From positions 1 through 40,476 of the forward strand of contig JAMLIQ010000019.1 of NCBI GenBank assembly GCA_023954095.1: DNA of 40,476 bases, read 5' to 3'. Under the pieces are notes generated by a model. The model saw only the letters and a program-made list of their open reading frames with translations. It was not told the origin of the DNA and did no database searches. Every line of letters starts with the position of its first letter. Position 1 is the stretch's first letter. The position numbers were made by a program, and so were the translations under genes. Source of the stretch: Burkholderiaceae bacterium. GTDB taxonomy: Bacteria; Pseudomonadota; Gammaproteobacteria; Burkholderiales; Burkholderiaceae_C. Shown here piece after piece: positions 23,618 through 32,767 of the stretch.

Positions 23618-26038
23618 ATGTTCCCACAAGACCCGATTTCTGGTGCGCCCTCGGCGGCATCTCCCCTCTTGGCCCACCTGAATCCCGAGCAGCTCGCTGC
23701 GGTGACGCTGCCTGCGGGCCACGCACTCATCCTGGCGGGTGCGGGCTCGGGCAAGACCCGTGTGCTGACCACCCGCATTGCCTGGCTGCTCGCGACCGGC
23801 CACGCCACGCCCGGCGGTATCCTGGCCGTCACATTCACCAACAAGGCCGCCAAGGAAATGGTGGCGCGCCTTTCGGCCATGTTGCCGGTCAACGTGCGCG
23901 GCATGTGGATTGGCACCTTCCACGGCCTGTGCAACCGCCTGCTGCGCGCGCACCACAAGGCAGCGGGTTTGCCGCAGGCGTTCCAGATTCTGGACACGCA
24001 AGACCAGCTCTCGGCGATCAAGCGCCTGTGCAAGCAATACAACGTGGACGATGAGCGCTTTCCGCCCAAGCAGCTGCAATACTTTATTGCGGGCTGCAAG
24101 GAAGAGGGCATGCGCCCAGGTGACGTGCCAACCCATGACAGCGATGCCCGCAAGAAGGTCGAGATCTACCAGCTCTACGAAGACCAGTGCCAGCGCGAGG
24201 GCGTGGTCGATTTTGGCGAGCTGATGCTGCGCAGCTACGAACTGCTGCGTGACAACGATCCCATTCGCGTGCACTACCAGCGGCGCTTTGCCCACATCCT
24301 GGTGGACGAATTCCAGGACACCAACCGCCTGCAGTACCTGTGGCTCAAGCAACTGGCCGGTGACGAGGTGAACGGGCACTTCGAGGCGCATGGCAGCGTG
24401 ATTGCCGTGGGTGACGATGACCAGAGCATCTACGCCTTCCGCGGTGCGCGTGTCGGCAACATGCAGGATTTTGTGCGCGAGTTCGACGTGCGCCAGCAGA
24501 TCAAGCTGGAGCAGAACTACCGCAGCTACAGCAACATCCTCGACTCGGCCAACCACCTCATCAGCCACAACAGCCGCCGCTTGGGCAAGAACCTGCGCAC
24601 CGACCAGGGGCCGGGCGAGCCGGTGCGGGTGTACGAGGCTGCCAGCGATCTGCAGGAGGCGCAGTGGATGGTGGACGAAATCCGGCAACTGGTGAAAAAC
24701 GACGGTTTCGAGCGCAAGGAAACCGCCGTGCTCTACCGCAGCAATGCGCAAAGCCGTGTGATCGAGTCGGCGCTCTTCAATGCCGGCGTGCCTTACCGCG
24801 TGTACGGTGGCCTGCGTTTTTTTGAACGTGCCGAAATCAAGCATGCGCTGGCCTATCTGCGCCTGCTGGAGAACCCGCACGACGACACCAGCTTCAGCCG
24901 CGTGGTCAATTTTCCGCCGCGCGGTATTGGTGCGCGCACGCTGGAGGTGCTGCAGGACGCTGCCCGTGCTGCCGGTTGCTCGTTGCACGATGCAGTCAGC
25001 GCCGTGCCCGGCAAGGCGGGCGCCAACCTGGGTGCCTTTGTTGCGATGGTCGATGTGCTGCGCGAGCAGACGCAGGGCCTGAACCTGCGCAGCATCATCG
25101 AGCAGGTGCTTGAATCCGCCGGATTGGTGGAGCACTACCGCACCGAAAAAGAAGGCCAGGACCGTATCGAAAACCTGGAGGAACTGGTCAACGCCGCCGA
25201 AAGCTTTGTCACGCAGGAAGGTTTTGGCCGCGATGCCGTGGCCCTTCCGCTGGACGAACACGGAACGCCTCTGAAGCAAGGTGCCGTGAGCCAGGGCCTG
25301 GACCCCAACGCCCCCCTGCTGGACGAGCCGCTGAAACAAGAGATCCCCGGCATCGTGGACATCGACACGGGTGAAACCCTCTCGCCCCTGGCCGCCTTCC
25401 TGACCCATGCCGCGCTGGAGGCGGGCGACAACCAGGCCCAGGCCGGGCAGGACGCCGTGCAACTCATGACCGTGCACGCCAGCAAGGGGCTGGAGTTTGA
25501 CGCCGTGTTCATCGGCGGCATGGAGGAGGGCCTGTTCCCGCACGAAAACGCCATCAGCGACAAAGGCGGCCTGGAAGAAGAACGCCGCCTGATGTACGTG
25601 GCCATCACCCGCGCCCGCAAGCGCCTGTACCTGAGCCATTCGCAAACGCGCATGCTGCACGGCCAGACGCGCTACAACCTCAAGAGCCGCTTCTTCGACG
25701 AGTTGCCGGAGGCCGCCCTCAAGTGGATCACGCCCAAACAACAGGGGTTTGGCACATTTGCTCCTCATTCAGGAGCTGGTGGCGCTTATCCATCAAGCGC
25801 TAGAGGCCTATTTGGCTCTAAATCAGAGACCTTCGCCAGCCCACCCGTTCCAGTGCAGAAAGCGGCGCCATCGCATGGCCTGCGCGCGGGCATGGCCGTG
25901 TTCCACAACAAGTTTGGCGAAGGCAAGGTGCTGGCCATCGAGGGCACGGGCGACGACGCACGCGCGCAGGTCAGTTTCCCGCGCCACGGCACCAAGTGGC
26001 TGGCGCTGTCCGTGGCCAAGCTGACGGTGGTGGAATAG
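23618..26038 (+). CDS. uvrD: UvrD/PcrA-type DNA helicase
   Basis: Encodes 806 residues, in the range for UvrD. SF1 motifs are in order: Walker A GAGSGKT near 42, DEFQDTN near 228, GDDDQSIYAFRGA near 266, VHASKGLEFDAVF near 620 and RRLMYVAITRAR near 655. UvrD unwinds DNA in nucleotide-excision and mismatch repair. The C-terminal tail ends with a Tudor-like segment (GMAVFHNKFGEGKVLAIEGT) typical of UvrD/PcrA. Between ~716 and ~734 the linker is encoded by a copy of the short host repeat (25762-25807), in frame (APHSGAGGAYPSSARGLFGS). The start follows the divergent gene by 25 bases. Confidence 0.93.
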   Translation: MFPQDPISGAPSAASPLLAHLNPEQLAAVTLPAGHALILAGAGSGKTRVLTTRIAWLLATGHATPGGILAVTFTNKAAKEMVARLSAMLPVNVRGMWIGTFHGLCNRLLRAHHKAAGLPQAFQILDTQDQLSAIKRLCKQYNVDDERFPPKQLQYFIAGCKEEGMRPGDVPTHDSDARKKVEIYQLYEDQCQREGVVDFGELMLRSYELLRDNDPIRVHYQRRFAHILVDEFQDTNRLQYLWLKQLAGDEVNGHFEAHGSVIAVGDDDQSIYAFRGARVGNMQDFVREFDVRQQIKLEQNYRSYSNILDSANHLISHNSRRLGKNLRTDQGPGEPVRVYEAASDLQEAQWMVDEIRQLVKNDGFERKETAVLYRSNAQSRVIESALFNAGVPYRVYGGLRFFERAEIKHALAYLRLLENPHDDTSFSRVVNFPPRGIGARTLEVLQDAARAAGCSLHDAVSAVPGKAGANLGAFVAMVDVLREQTQGLNLRSIIEQVLESAGLVEHYRTEKEGQDRIENLEELVNAAESFVTQEGFGRDAVALPLDEHGTPLKQGAVSQGLDPNAPLLDEPLKQEIPGIVDIDTGETLSPLAAFLTHAALEAGDNQAQAGQDAVQLMTVHASKGLEFDAVFIGGMEEGLFPHENAISDKGGLEEERRLMYVAITRARKRLYLSHSQTRMLHGQTRYNLKSRFFDELPEAALKWITPKQQGFGTFAPHSGAGGAYPSSARGLFGSKSETFASPPVPVQKAAPSHGLRAGMAVFHNKFGEGKVLAIEGTGDDARAQVSFPRHGTKWLALSVAKLTVVE
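25762..25807 (-). repeat. Comamonadaceae-type short inverted repeat, copy C, inside uvrD
   Basis: On the minus strand it reads CCTCTAGCGCTTGATGGATA then AGCGCCACCAGCTCCTGAAT, matching copies A, B and D. It is read in frame as part of the UvrD C-terminal linker, so the insertion is tolerated. Confidence 0.75.
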
Positions 26039-26059
26039 CCCTCAAGGAGCGCCACAGAA

Positions 26060-26088
26060 CTGACACGTTGCCTTCATGCAGTTGTCAT
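26060..26088 (+). promoter_or_regulatory. Candidate Pho box upstream of phoX
   Basis: Three 7-base units at 11-base spacing: CTGACAC, CCTTCAT, TTGTCAT, each separated by 4 bases. They match the PhoB half-site CTGTCAT at 5, 5 and 6 of 7 positions. The last unit ends 49 bases before the phoX start. PhoX genes are commonly PhoB-controlled, which supports but does not prove the site. Confidence 0.5.
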
Positions 26089-26137
26089 GGCGGGTTTTTA
26101 CGCTGCAGGGGTTTGCAACGACCCTCAGAAAGAACCC

Positions 26138-28348
26138 ATGAACCAGCGTTTGGATGTGCCCGCAGCGGCCATTGATTTCAACGACGAAGACTCCAATACT
26201 TCTGCCAATCCTACGTTTGGCGCTGTCCTCACCGCCCGGCTGTCGCGCCGGGGGCTGTTGCGTGGCGGTGTAGGCACGGTGGGTACGGCCATGTTGGCTG
26301 GTTTTGGTGTGAGCGCTTGTGGCGGCGGTGACGATCCGGTGGCTCCGGCCGAGAAACTGTTGGGCTTTTCTGCCGTGCCCAAGAGCCTGGCCGATAGTGT
26401 GAGCGTGCCTGCGGGATACACCGCCAGCGTGCTGTTTGCCCTGGGCGATCCGATGGTGGCGGGCGCCACGGCCTATCGCAACGATGGCACCGATGCCGAT
26501 TTCGACAAACGCGCTGGCGACCACCACGACGGTATGGAGTGGTTTGGTCTCGGTGCCGATGGCAAGCGCAGCGACACGGCTACCGAACGCGGTCTGCTGG
26601 CCATCAACCACGAGGCCACTACCGACGAGAAGCTCTCGTCCTTTTTCATTCACGCTGATGGCGGCACTTCCACGCTGCCCCGTCCTGCCTCGGAAGTGGA
26701 CAAGGAAGTTGCCCTGCACGGCGTCGCCGTGATCGAGGTGACACGCACGGCGGGCAAGTGGGGCTATGTGCCCCAGTCGGACCTGAATTTCCGGTTGACG
26801 GCCCTGAGCCCCATCGACATTGCCGGCCCGGCGCGCGGCCATGCGCAGCTTGTCACCAAGTATGCGCCCGCTGGCACCCGGACCCGCGGCACGCTCAACA
26901 ACTGCGGCACGGGCAAGACACCCTGGGGCAGCTTTCTCACGGGTGAGGAAAACTGGGCGGGGTATTTCACGCGCAGTGCTGCCGATGATGCGGCGCGCGG
27001 CAATGACAAGGGCGTCACCGCCCTCAAGCGCTATGGCCGTGCCCAGGGGGCCGCATCGCGCCACGGCTGGGAAACGGCTGGCAGTGCCGACCACTACCAG
27101 CGCTGGAACAACGGCAAGACCGGCACATCCGTGGATGGCAGCGACGACTACCGCAACGAGATGAACGGCATGGGCTACATCGTCGAGATTGACGCCTATG
27201 ACAAAACCCGCGTGGCGAAGAAGCGCACCGCGCTGGGCCGGTTCGCGCACGAGAGCGCGGCGTTCGGCAAGGTGGTGGCAGGCCAGCCGCTGACCGTCTA
27301 CATGGGGGACGATTCGCGCGGCGAGTACATCTACAAGTTTGTTTCCACTGCGCTGTGGAATGCGGCGGACGCCAACGCGGCAGACCGCATGGCCGTGGGC
27401 GACAAGTACCTGGACAGCGGCAAGCTCTATGTGGCCAGGTTCAACGCCGATGGCACAGGCCAGTGGATGGAGTTGTCCATGTCGAATCCGGCCGTTGCCG
27501 GGTATGCGGCCTACCCGTTCAGCGACGCCGGTGACATTGCGATCAACACCCGCCTGGCCGCCGACGCCGTGGGCGCCACCAAGATGGACCGCCCCGAGTG
27601 GAATGCGGTGAACCCCGCCAATGGCGAAATTTATTTCACGCTGACCAACAACAGCAACCGCAGCATCGATCCCACGGGCAGCCAGTACCAGCCCGATGGC
27701 GCCAACCCGCGTGCCTATACCGACATGAAGGGCGCGACCCGGCAAAGCGGCAACCCCAACGGTCACCTTGTGCGCATGAAGGAAGGTGCAGGCCAGGCCT
27801 TTGCCTGGGACGTGTACCTGTTTGGTGCCGAGGCCGATGCAGACAAAGGCATGGTCAATCTGTCGGCGCTGACCGCCGAACAGGATTTCTCCAGCCCCGA
27901 CGGCCTGGCGTTCAGCAAGTCCACCGGCATTTGCTGGATCCAGACCGATGACGGCGCCTTTACCGATGTGTCCAACTGCATGATGCTCGCCGCCCTGCCG
28001 GGCAGCGTGGGCGATGGCGGCAAGAAGACCCTGGCTTACACCCAGGCCGATGGCAGCAAGCTCGAAGTGACGACCTACGTGGGCAAGGCGGCCACACCCG
28101 ATACGCTCAAGCGTTTTCTGGTCGGGCCCAAGGGCTGCGAGATCACCGGGCTGGCGGAGACGCCGGACGGCAAAGCTATCTTTGTGAATATCCAGCACCC
28201 GGGCGAAAGCACCAGGATGTCCGACATCGGTGACCCCGCCAAGTACCAGAGCCAGTGGCCCGCCAATGCCGGCTACGGCGCAGGCAAACGTCCGCGTTCA
28301 GCCACGATCGTCATCACCAAGAACGACGGCGGCCGTATCGGGAGCTGA
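26138..28348 (+). CDS. phoX: PhoX-family alkaline phosphatase (DUF839)
   Basis: Encodes 736 residues. A twin-arginine signal lies at S36-R37-R38-G-L-L, followed by a hydrophobic stretch and SACGGG near 59-64. The body has PhoX features: INHEATTDE, LTGEENWAGYF, GRFAHESAAF, DDSRGEYIYKFV, and a C-terminal VNIQHPGES. PhoX is a calcium/iron-dependent periplasmic phosphomonoesterase, exported folded by Tat, that releases phosphate under starvation. ATG 26138 starts just before the Tat leader; an upstream in-frame ATG would add 17 residues over the Pho-box end. It stands alone between uvrD and a convergent FecR-type gene. Confidence 0.92.
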   Translation: MNQRLDVPAAAIDFNDEDSNTSANPTFGAVLTARLSRRGLLRGGVGTVGTAMLAGFGVSACGGGDDPVAPAEKLLGFSAVPKSLADSVSVPAGYTASVLFALGDPMVAGATAYRNDGTDADFDKRAGDHHDGMEWFGLGADGKRSDTATERGLLAINHEATTDEKLSSFFIHADGGTSTLPRPASEVDKEVALHGVAVIEVTRTAGKWGYVPQSDLNFRLTALSPIDIAGPARGHAQLVTKYAPAGTRTRGTLNNCGTGKTPWGSFLTGEENWAGYFTRSAADDAARGNDKGVTALKRYGRAQGAASRHGWETAGSADHYQRWNNGKTGTSVDGSDDYRNEMNGMGYIVEIDAYDKTRVAKKRTALGRFAHESAAFGKVVAGQPLTVYMGDDSRGEYIYKFVSTALWNAADANAADRMAVGDKYLDSGKLYVARFNADGTGQWMELSMSNPAVAGYAAYPFSDAGDIAINTRLAADAVGATKMDRPEWNAVNPANGEIYFTLTNNSNRSIDPTGSQYQPDGANPRAYTDMKGATRQSGNPNGHLVRMKEGAGQAFAWDVYLFGAEADADKGMVNLSALTAEQDFSSPDGLAFSKSTGICWIQTDDGAFTDVSNCMMLAALPGSVGDGGKKTLAYTQADGSKLEVTTYVGKAATPDTLKRFLVGPKGCEITGLAETPDGKAIFVNIQHPGESTRMSDIGDPAKYQSQWPANAGYGAGKRPRSATIVITKNDGGRIGS

Positions 28349-28370
28349 CAATCCCCTGTGGTGCGCAGCC

Positions 28371-29153
28371 TCAGTTGGGGCTGCTGTGCCCGGGATACGC
28401 TTCATCGGTTGGTATCGGGCGTTTTTCATACTGGTAGCCGCGGCCGTCCTTGGGGCCTTTCATGCCCGTGATCTGCCAGGCCGTGCGCTGGCGCACCAGG
28501 GCGGCCAGCATTTCCATTTCTTCGTCGGTGTGGTTGATGGCCTGGGCCGGGAACAGGCTTTGCCCCTTGCGTGGGCTGGCCTCGGCCCAGAAGGACTGGT
28601 GGTAGGTGGATTCGCTTACCCGGCGGTCGCTGCCCGCCGCAATGTCCACGGTGCCGTAGCAGTTGCAGAAATAGCTGCGAAAGTCCTGCGCGGGCAGTAC
28701 CTCCGCGTAGACGCCCGTCCCCCGGATGCCCGCCGTCATGGTGGGGGTGACGATCTGGCGGCCTGTTCCCCGGCTCCACACGCTGGCCACGGCACCCGAG
28801 AGCAGGCGCAGCAGCCGAACGGTGACCGGGCTGTCGCCTTCGAGTGCCAGGCGGGTGTTCTCGCGCACCAGGAAGGCACTGTCGCCCACGGTCAGCACCA
28901 CGCGGGAGCCCGGGCCGGTTTCCAGTTGGTCGCCTGCGGTGATGCGGTCCTGGGCATGGAGCCTGGTGCCGTTGCGCAACACGTCGCCGCGCAGATCCAC
29001 CACGCGGCTGTGCAGGGCTTCGGGTGCCTGCGCCTGCGCGCCCTGCCAGCCAGCGGTGGCTGCCCATGCGCCAGCCGCCTGCACCAGGCTGCGCCGTGAC
29101 AGGGGCGGGGCGTCAGTCGGCGCCGGGTGCTGTGGGGGGCGGGAGGGCGTCAT
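28371..29153 (-). CDS. FecR-domain exported protein
   Basis: Encodes 260 residues. An N-terminal twin-arginine leader (LSRRSLVQAAGAWAATAGWQ) precedes a FecR-type beta domain (about 45-150), recognisable from GDQLETGPGSRVVLTVGDSA, LLSGAVASVW and TPTMTAGIRGTGVY. The C-terminal part is soluble with two cysteines (YFCNCYG). Such periplasmic single-FecR-domain proteins are often linked to adenylate cyclase or surface systems; the role here is unknown. The start overlaps the end of the BPSS1780-type gene by 41 bases, implying co-transcription. No strong ribosome site is visible. Confidence 0.75.
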   Translation of the reverse strand: MTPSRPPQHPAPTDAPPLSRRSLVQAAGAWAATAGWQGAQAQAPEALHSRVVDLRGDVLRNGTRLHAQDRITAGDQLETGPGSRVVLTVGDSAFLVRENTRLALEGDSPVTVRLLRLLSGAVASVWSRGTGRQIVTPTMTAGIRGTGVYAEVLPAQDFRSYFCNCYGTVDIAAGSDRRVSESTYHQSFWAEASPRKGQSLFPAQAINHTDEEMEMLAALVRQRTAWQITGMKGPKDGRGYQYEKRPIPTDEAYPGHSSPN

Positions 29154-29967
29154 CGGCAAGACGTGCGTCCGGCTGCCCGGGAGGGTCAAAGCAGTCGCGG
29201 AAAGTGAACACGATGGAGCTGAAGAACATGGTGGCCATCACCATGGCCAGCCCCACCATGATGCTGCCCATGGTGCCTGGCACATTGCCCGGGGGCAGTA
29301 TCCCCACCACGGCCAGCAGGCCCGAGAGCAGGCTGACCAGCACCCCCCCAATGGCAAAGACCGCCATCCAGCCCAGTCCATACACCGTGAAGGCGCCGAT
29401 GTTGCGCACGCAGGCCACGATGCTGAAAAACAGGCTCTTGACCGGCGGCACGCCATGCCAGTGCACCAGGCCCGGTGCGTGCCAGAACAGCAGCGAAAGC
29501 GGCAGGTACAAGGCCATGGCGACCCACATGGCGGCCTGGAAATCGGGGGTTTCTGCGGTTTCCTGGGTCAGTGGCGCACCGCCCAGATAGACTTGGGCAA
29601 ACTGGCCTCCATCGACCAGTGAAGAGATGGCGATGATGCCCAGGAAGCCTGCCGCATACAGTGCGCCCAACTGCATCATGTGGTGCAGGCGATCGCGCCC
29701 CGTGCGGAAGGCCACCAGCAGCACCGCGGGCGTGGGAAAGCGCCCCTGCAGTGCTTCGGCCGAGGCCACCATCATGGCCAGCGTGGCCGAGGGCAGCAGC
29801 GTGAGCGCGATGGCCGGGCCCACCAGCGGCACGACCGAGGCCAGCGACATGGCTGCCATGGTCATGAAGAACAGGGCCGCCATGGCCAGGGGCTGGCGGC
29901 GGAAGACGAAGATGCCGCCCTTGACCCAAACCAGGCCAGTGCGTGCGGGGACGATGTGCAGTTTCAT
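29113..29967 (-). CDS. BPSS1780-family membrane protein
   Basis: Encodes 284 residues. The N-terminus (MKLHIVPARTGLVWVKGGIF) and repeated hydrophobic segments (about six, in residues 27-265) match the BPSS1780 family of Burkholderiales. Function is unknown. It lies 30 bases after thrB on the same strand; in related genomes I recall this gene beside thrB and polA. It may be co-transcribed with thrB and the FecR-type gene. Confidence 0.82.
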   Translation of the reverse strand: MKLHIVPARTGLVWVKGGIFVFRRQPLAMAALFFMTMAAMSLASVVPLVGPAIALTLLPSATLAMMVASAEALQGRFPTPAVLLVAFRTGRDRLHHMMQLGALYAAGFLGIIAISSLVDGGQFAQVYLGGAPLTQETAETPDFQAAMWVAMALYLPLSLLFWHAPGLVHWHGVPPVKSLFFSIVACVRNIGAFTVYGLGWMAVFAIGGVLVSLLSGLLAVVGILPPGNVPGTMGSIMVGLAMVMATMFFSSIVFTFRDCFDPPGQPDARLADDALPPPTAPGAD

Positions 29968-29997
29968 TCTGGCGCCTATGGTAAGGCGTACAGGTTC

Positions 29998-30948
29998 TTA
30001 GAGAGTGACGGGGTGCTGCGCCCGCTGGCGCAGCACGCGTTCGAAGTGCGAGGGATCGTGCGGTGTGAGCATCGAAGCTTCGCGCGGCAGGTAGAAATCC
30101 CACAGCCGCGAGACCCAGAAGCGCAGTGCGCCGGCCCGCAGCAGCGCGGGCAGCAAGCTGCGCTCGGCCGCCGTCAGCGCCCGCACGGCCTGGTAGGCGC
30201 CGATCATGGCGGTGGCGCGGTGCGCATCGTGCGCACCCGTGGGCAGGTCGATGCACCAGTCGTTCAGGCACACGGCCAGGTCGAACAGAAAGCTGTCGAC
30301 CCCGGCGAAATAGAAGTCGAAAAAGCCGGTCAGCTGCGCGCCCTCGAACATGACGTTGTCACGGAACAGGTCGGCGTGCACCGGGCCGCGGGGCAGGGCG
30401 GCATAGGCCGGGCTGGCGGCAACGTGGTTCTGGTAGGCCAGCTCGGCGCGCAGCAGCGCAGCCTGGTCCGGGCCGATGTGCGGCAGCACCACGGGCACCG
30501 TTTCGTTCCACCAGGGCAGGCCGCGCAGGTTGGGTTGCTGGCGGTCGTAGTCGCGCCCGGCCAGGTGCATGCGCGCCAGCATGCCGCCCACCGCAGCGCA
30601 GTGCACGGCCTCGGGTGCCAGCTGGCTGCGGCCCGCCAGGCGGTTCACCACGGCGGCCGGTTTGCCGCATACGGTGTGCAGGATGTCTCCGGCCTTGTTG
30701 GCGCGCGGGTCGGGCACCGGGATGCCCTTGTGCGCCAGATGCTTCATCAGGTGCAGATAGAACGGCAGCTGTTCTGCGGTGAGGCGCTCGAACAGCGTGA
30801 GCACAAACTCGCCCTCGTCGCAGGTAACGAAGTAGTTGGTGTTCTCGATGCCGCCCTCGATGCCGCGCAGCGCGTGCAGTTCGCCCAGTTGCAGTTGGCG
30901 CAGCAGTTCGCGCGCCTCGTTGTCAGAGACTTGTGTGAATACAGCCAT
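29998..30948 (-). CDS. thrB: Homoserine kinase (APH-fold type)
   Basis: Encodes 316 residues, the length of the pseudomonad/burkholderial ThrB, which has an aminoglycoside-phosphotransferase fold rather than the GHMP fold of enteric Thr[21 protein letters not shown] is a typical N-terminus; [11 protein letters not shown] is the nucleotide loop and H191-x-D193 with N198 ([10 protein letters not shown]) plus D211-F-Y (FFDFYFAG) form the catalytic centre. It phosphorylates homoserine in threonine synthesis. Neighbours are the BPSS1780-type gene downstream and a DUF2782 gene upstream. Confidence 0.93.
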   Translation of the reverse strand: MAVFTQVSDNEARELLRQLQLGELHALRGIEGGIENTNYFVTCDEGEFVLTLFERLTAEQLPFYLHLMKHLAHKGIPVPDPRANKAGDILHTVCGKPAAVVNRLAGRSQLAPEAVHCAAVGGMLARMHLAGRDYDRQQPNLRGLPWWNETVPVVLPHIGPDQAALLRAELAYQNHVAASPAYAALPRGPVHADLFRDNVMFEGAQLTGFFDFYFAGVDSFLFDLAVCLNDWCIDLPTGAHDAHRATAMIGAYQAVRALTAAERSLLPALLRAGALRFWVSRLWDFYLPREASMLTPHDPSHFERVLRQRAQHPVTL

Positions 30949-31021
30949 CGGTCAGAGCACAGCGGGGGGGAAATCCATCATCTGGGGGGGCGGGCGCAGC
31001 GGTGCCGCGCGGAGGCGGGGA

Positions 31022-31381
31022 TCAGAACTTGATGACATTCCACACACGGGGACCCGTGGTGGACTCGGAGCCATTGCGGCTGCCAGGCAGGTTGCGCACA
31101 CCGTCAGACGGCAGCACCTCGTAGGCGGGCATGCTGCCCGTCTTGGGCTGCACGGTAATGGTCTGGGTTTGCCCGCCCACGCGCAGCTCGTCCACGCGGC
31201 TGCCGCCGTCTTCCACCCGGATGCGCTCGGTGCGCTGGTCCTGGCGGGTGGTTTTCTGCTCTTGTTTTGAGAGCTGTTCACGCTCTGCCACATTGCCCTG
31301 AGCGGCATTTTGACTGGTATTTTGGGCGAAGGCGGGGGCTGTGGCCAAAGCCAGCAGCAAAAGGGGGTGAAGGGCGCGCAT
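31022..31381 (-). CDS. DUF2782-type exported protein
   Basis: Encodes 119 residues. A signal peptide (MRALHPLLLLALATAPAFAQ) precedes a low-complexity polar stretch and a small beta domain (VDELRVGGQTQTITVQPKTG ... YEVLPSDG), as in DUF2782 proteins, which are often encoded near polA and thrB. Function unknown. ATG 31381 starts the signal peptide; a longer frame upstream lacks support. 73 bases separate it from thrB. Confidence 0.75.
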   Translation of the reverse strand: MRALHPLLLLALATAPAFAQNTSQNAAQGNVAEREQLSKQEQKTTRQDQRTERIRVEDGGSRVDELRVGGQTQTITVQPKTGSMPAYEVLPSDGVRNLPGSRNGSESTTGPRVWNVIKF

Positions 31382-31439
31382 GGCGCGATTGTAGGCGGGC
31401 GGGGCCGTGGGGCTGCGCACGGCTCCACCCGCAGCGCTC

Positions 31440-32651
31440 TCAGCGCGCCGGTGCGGCGGCGGCTTCGTCGTCCACCGCTTTTTGCACGGCCTTGTAGAAG
31501 GCCTCACGCGCATCGCTGGCAGCGGGGTCGCGCGCGCCACCGGCCCAGTTGGCGTTGGATGCGATCACGATCTTGCGCTGGGGGTCGATGAAGATGCCCT
31601 GGCCGAAAATGCCGCGTGCGGCAAAGGTGCCGTCGTCATAGGTCCACCACTGGTAGCCGTAGCCGCGCCCGGGCTGGTTGATGGCAGTGCGGCGGGTGGT
31701 GGCCTCCTGCAGCCAGCCGTCGGGCACGATGCTCTGGCCATTGACTTGGGCACCATTGAGGATGAACTGGCCAAAACGCGCAAAGTCACGCGTGGCGGCC
31801 TGGATGCAGCAGCCGCTGATCTCCTTGCCCGTCTTGCTCAGCAGCCAGGTCGCCTGGTGTTCCATGCCTGCGGGCTGCCACACTTTTTCTGCCAGGTAGT
31901 CGGCCAGCGGCTTTTTCGTCGCCTGGCTGACCAGAATGCCGACCAGGTTGGTCTCGCCCGTGCTGTAGAGCCAGCGCGTGCCGGCCGGCACGTCGCGGGG
32001 CAGCTTGCGCATGTAGCTGACCAGCGCATCCACGCCATCTTCGGGTTTGTGGTTGTTGAACTTTGCCACGTCGGCGTTGGGGTCGGCGTAGTCCTCGTTC
32101 CAGCGTACGCCCGAGGTCATGGTGAGCAGCTGGCGCACGCTCACGTCGTCGTAGGCCGAGCCTTTCATGTCCGGGATGTAGTCGCTGACCTTGTCGTCCA
32201 TGCTCTTGATGTGGCCGTCGCGCAGCGCCGCGCCCACCAGGGTCGAGGTGAACGATTTGGCCACGGAGAAGCTCGTCCAGCGGCCTTCCTTGTCAAAGTC
32301 CAGGCCATAGCGCTCCAGGCGCAGCTTGCCGTTGTGCAGCACCACCAGGCCGGCGCTGCGCTGGCCTGCCATGTAGGTGTCGATGTCGATGGGCAGCTGC
32401 AGCGGCGGGCCGGGCGGCAGGGCCAGCGGCGCCGTGCTCGCGGGGATGACATGCCATTTGGCCAGCAGCGAAATGCGGTCCAGCGCCCGGAAGGCCGCGT
32501 CGCGCTGCGGCTGGGTCCAGAACAGCAGGTCGCGGTTGGTGGGCACGGTCTTGAGCAGGCCGCGGGTCTCCTTGTCCAGGCTGAACCAACCGGCGGTGCC
32601 CGCAACGGCCAGGGCCACAAGGGCCCCCAGGGCGAACTTCTTGAATTTCAA
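31440..32651 (-). CDS. Serine hydrolase, class C beta-lactamase family
   Basis: Encodes 403 residues. After a membrane anchor or signal (KFKKFALGALVALAVAGTAG) comes a beta-lactamase/penicillin-binding fold: the SxxK motif S129-V-A-K132 (WTSFSVAKSF), Y229-S-T (RWLYSTGETN) and a C-terminal GRGYGYQWW region. The family includes esterases, DD-peptidases and 6-aminohexanoate-dimer hydrolase; substrate unknown. I chose TTG 32651 because GAGGAG lies 7 bases upstream and the signal peptide begins right there; ATG 32687 has no ribosome site. It is divergent from polA. Confidence 0.8.
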   Translation of the reverse strand: MKFKKFALGALVALAVAGTAGWFSLDKETRGLLKTVPTNRDLLFWTQPQRDAAFRALDRISLLAKWHVIPASTAPLALPPGPPLQLPIDIDTYMAGQRSAGLVVLHNGKLRLERYGLDFDKEGRWTSFSVAKSFTSTLVGAALRDGHIKSMDDKVSDYIPDMKGSAYDDVSVRQLLTMTSGVRWNEDYADPNADVAKFNNHKPEDGVDALVSYMRKLPRDVPAGTRWLYSTGETNLVGILVSQATKKPLADYLAEKVWQPAGMEHQATWLLSKTGKEISGCCIQAATRDFARFGQFILNGAQVNGQSIVPDGWLQEATTRRTAINQPGRGYGYQWWTYDDGTFAARGIFGQGIFIDPQRKIVIASNANWAGGARDPAASDAREAFYKAVQKAVDDEAAAAPAR

Positions 32652-32767
32652 CGCGCTTCTCCTCGATAGGGTTTTTGTGGGGACCATTGGAGCGTAACCT
32701 GCCTGGCCGCGCCACAGGGTATTCGCTGGGACGCGGCCGGGCGGCGCTTCCTGTGCACAATTCATCC

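Noticed and set aside
23036-25768. 910-codon open frame antisense to uvrD
   Set aside because: Covers uvrD and the neighbouring gene in a shadow frame; no domain structure.
26042-28198. 718-codon open frame antisense to phoX
   Set aside because: Shadow of a gene with clear family motifs and a Tat signal; the antisense product has no recognisable domain.
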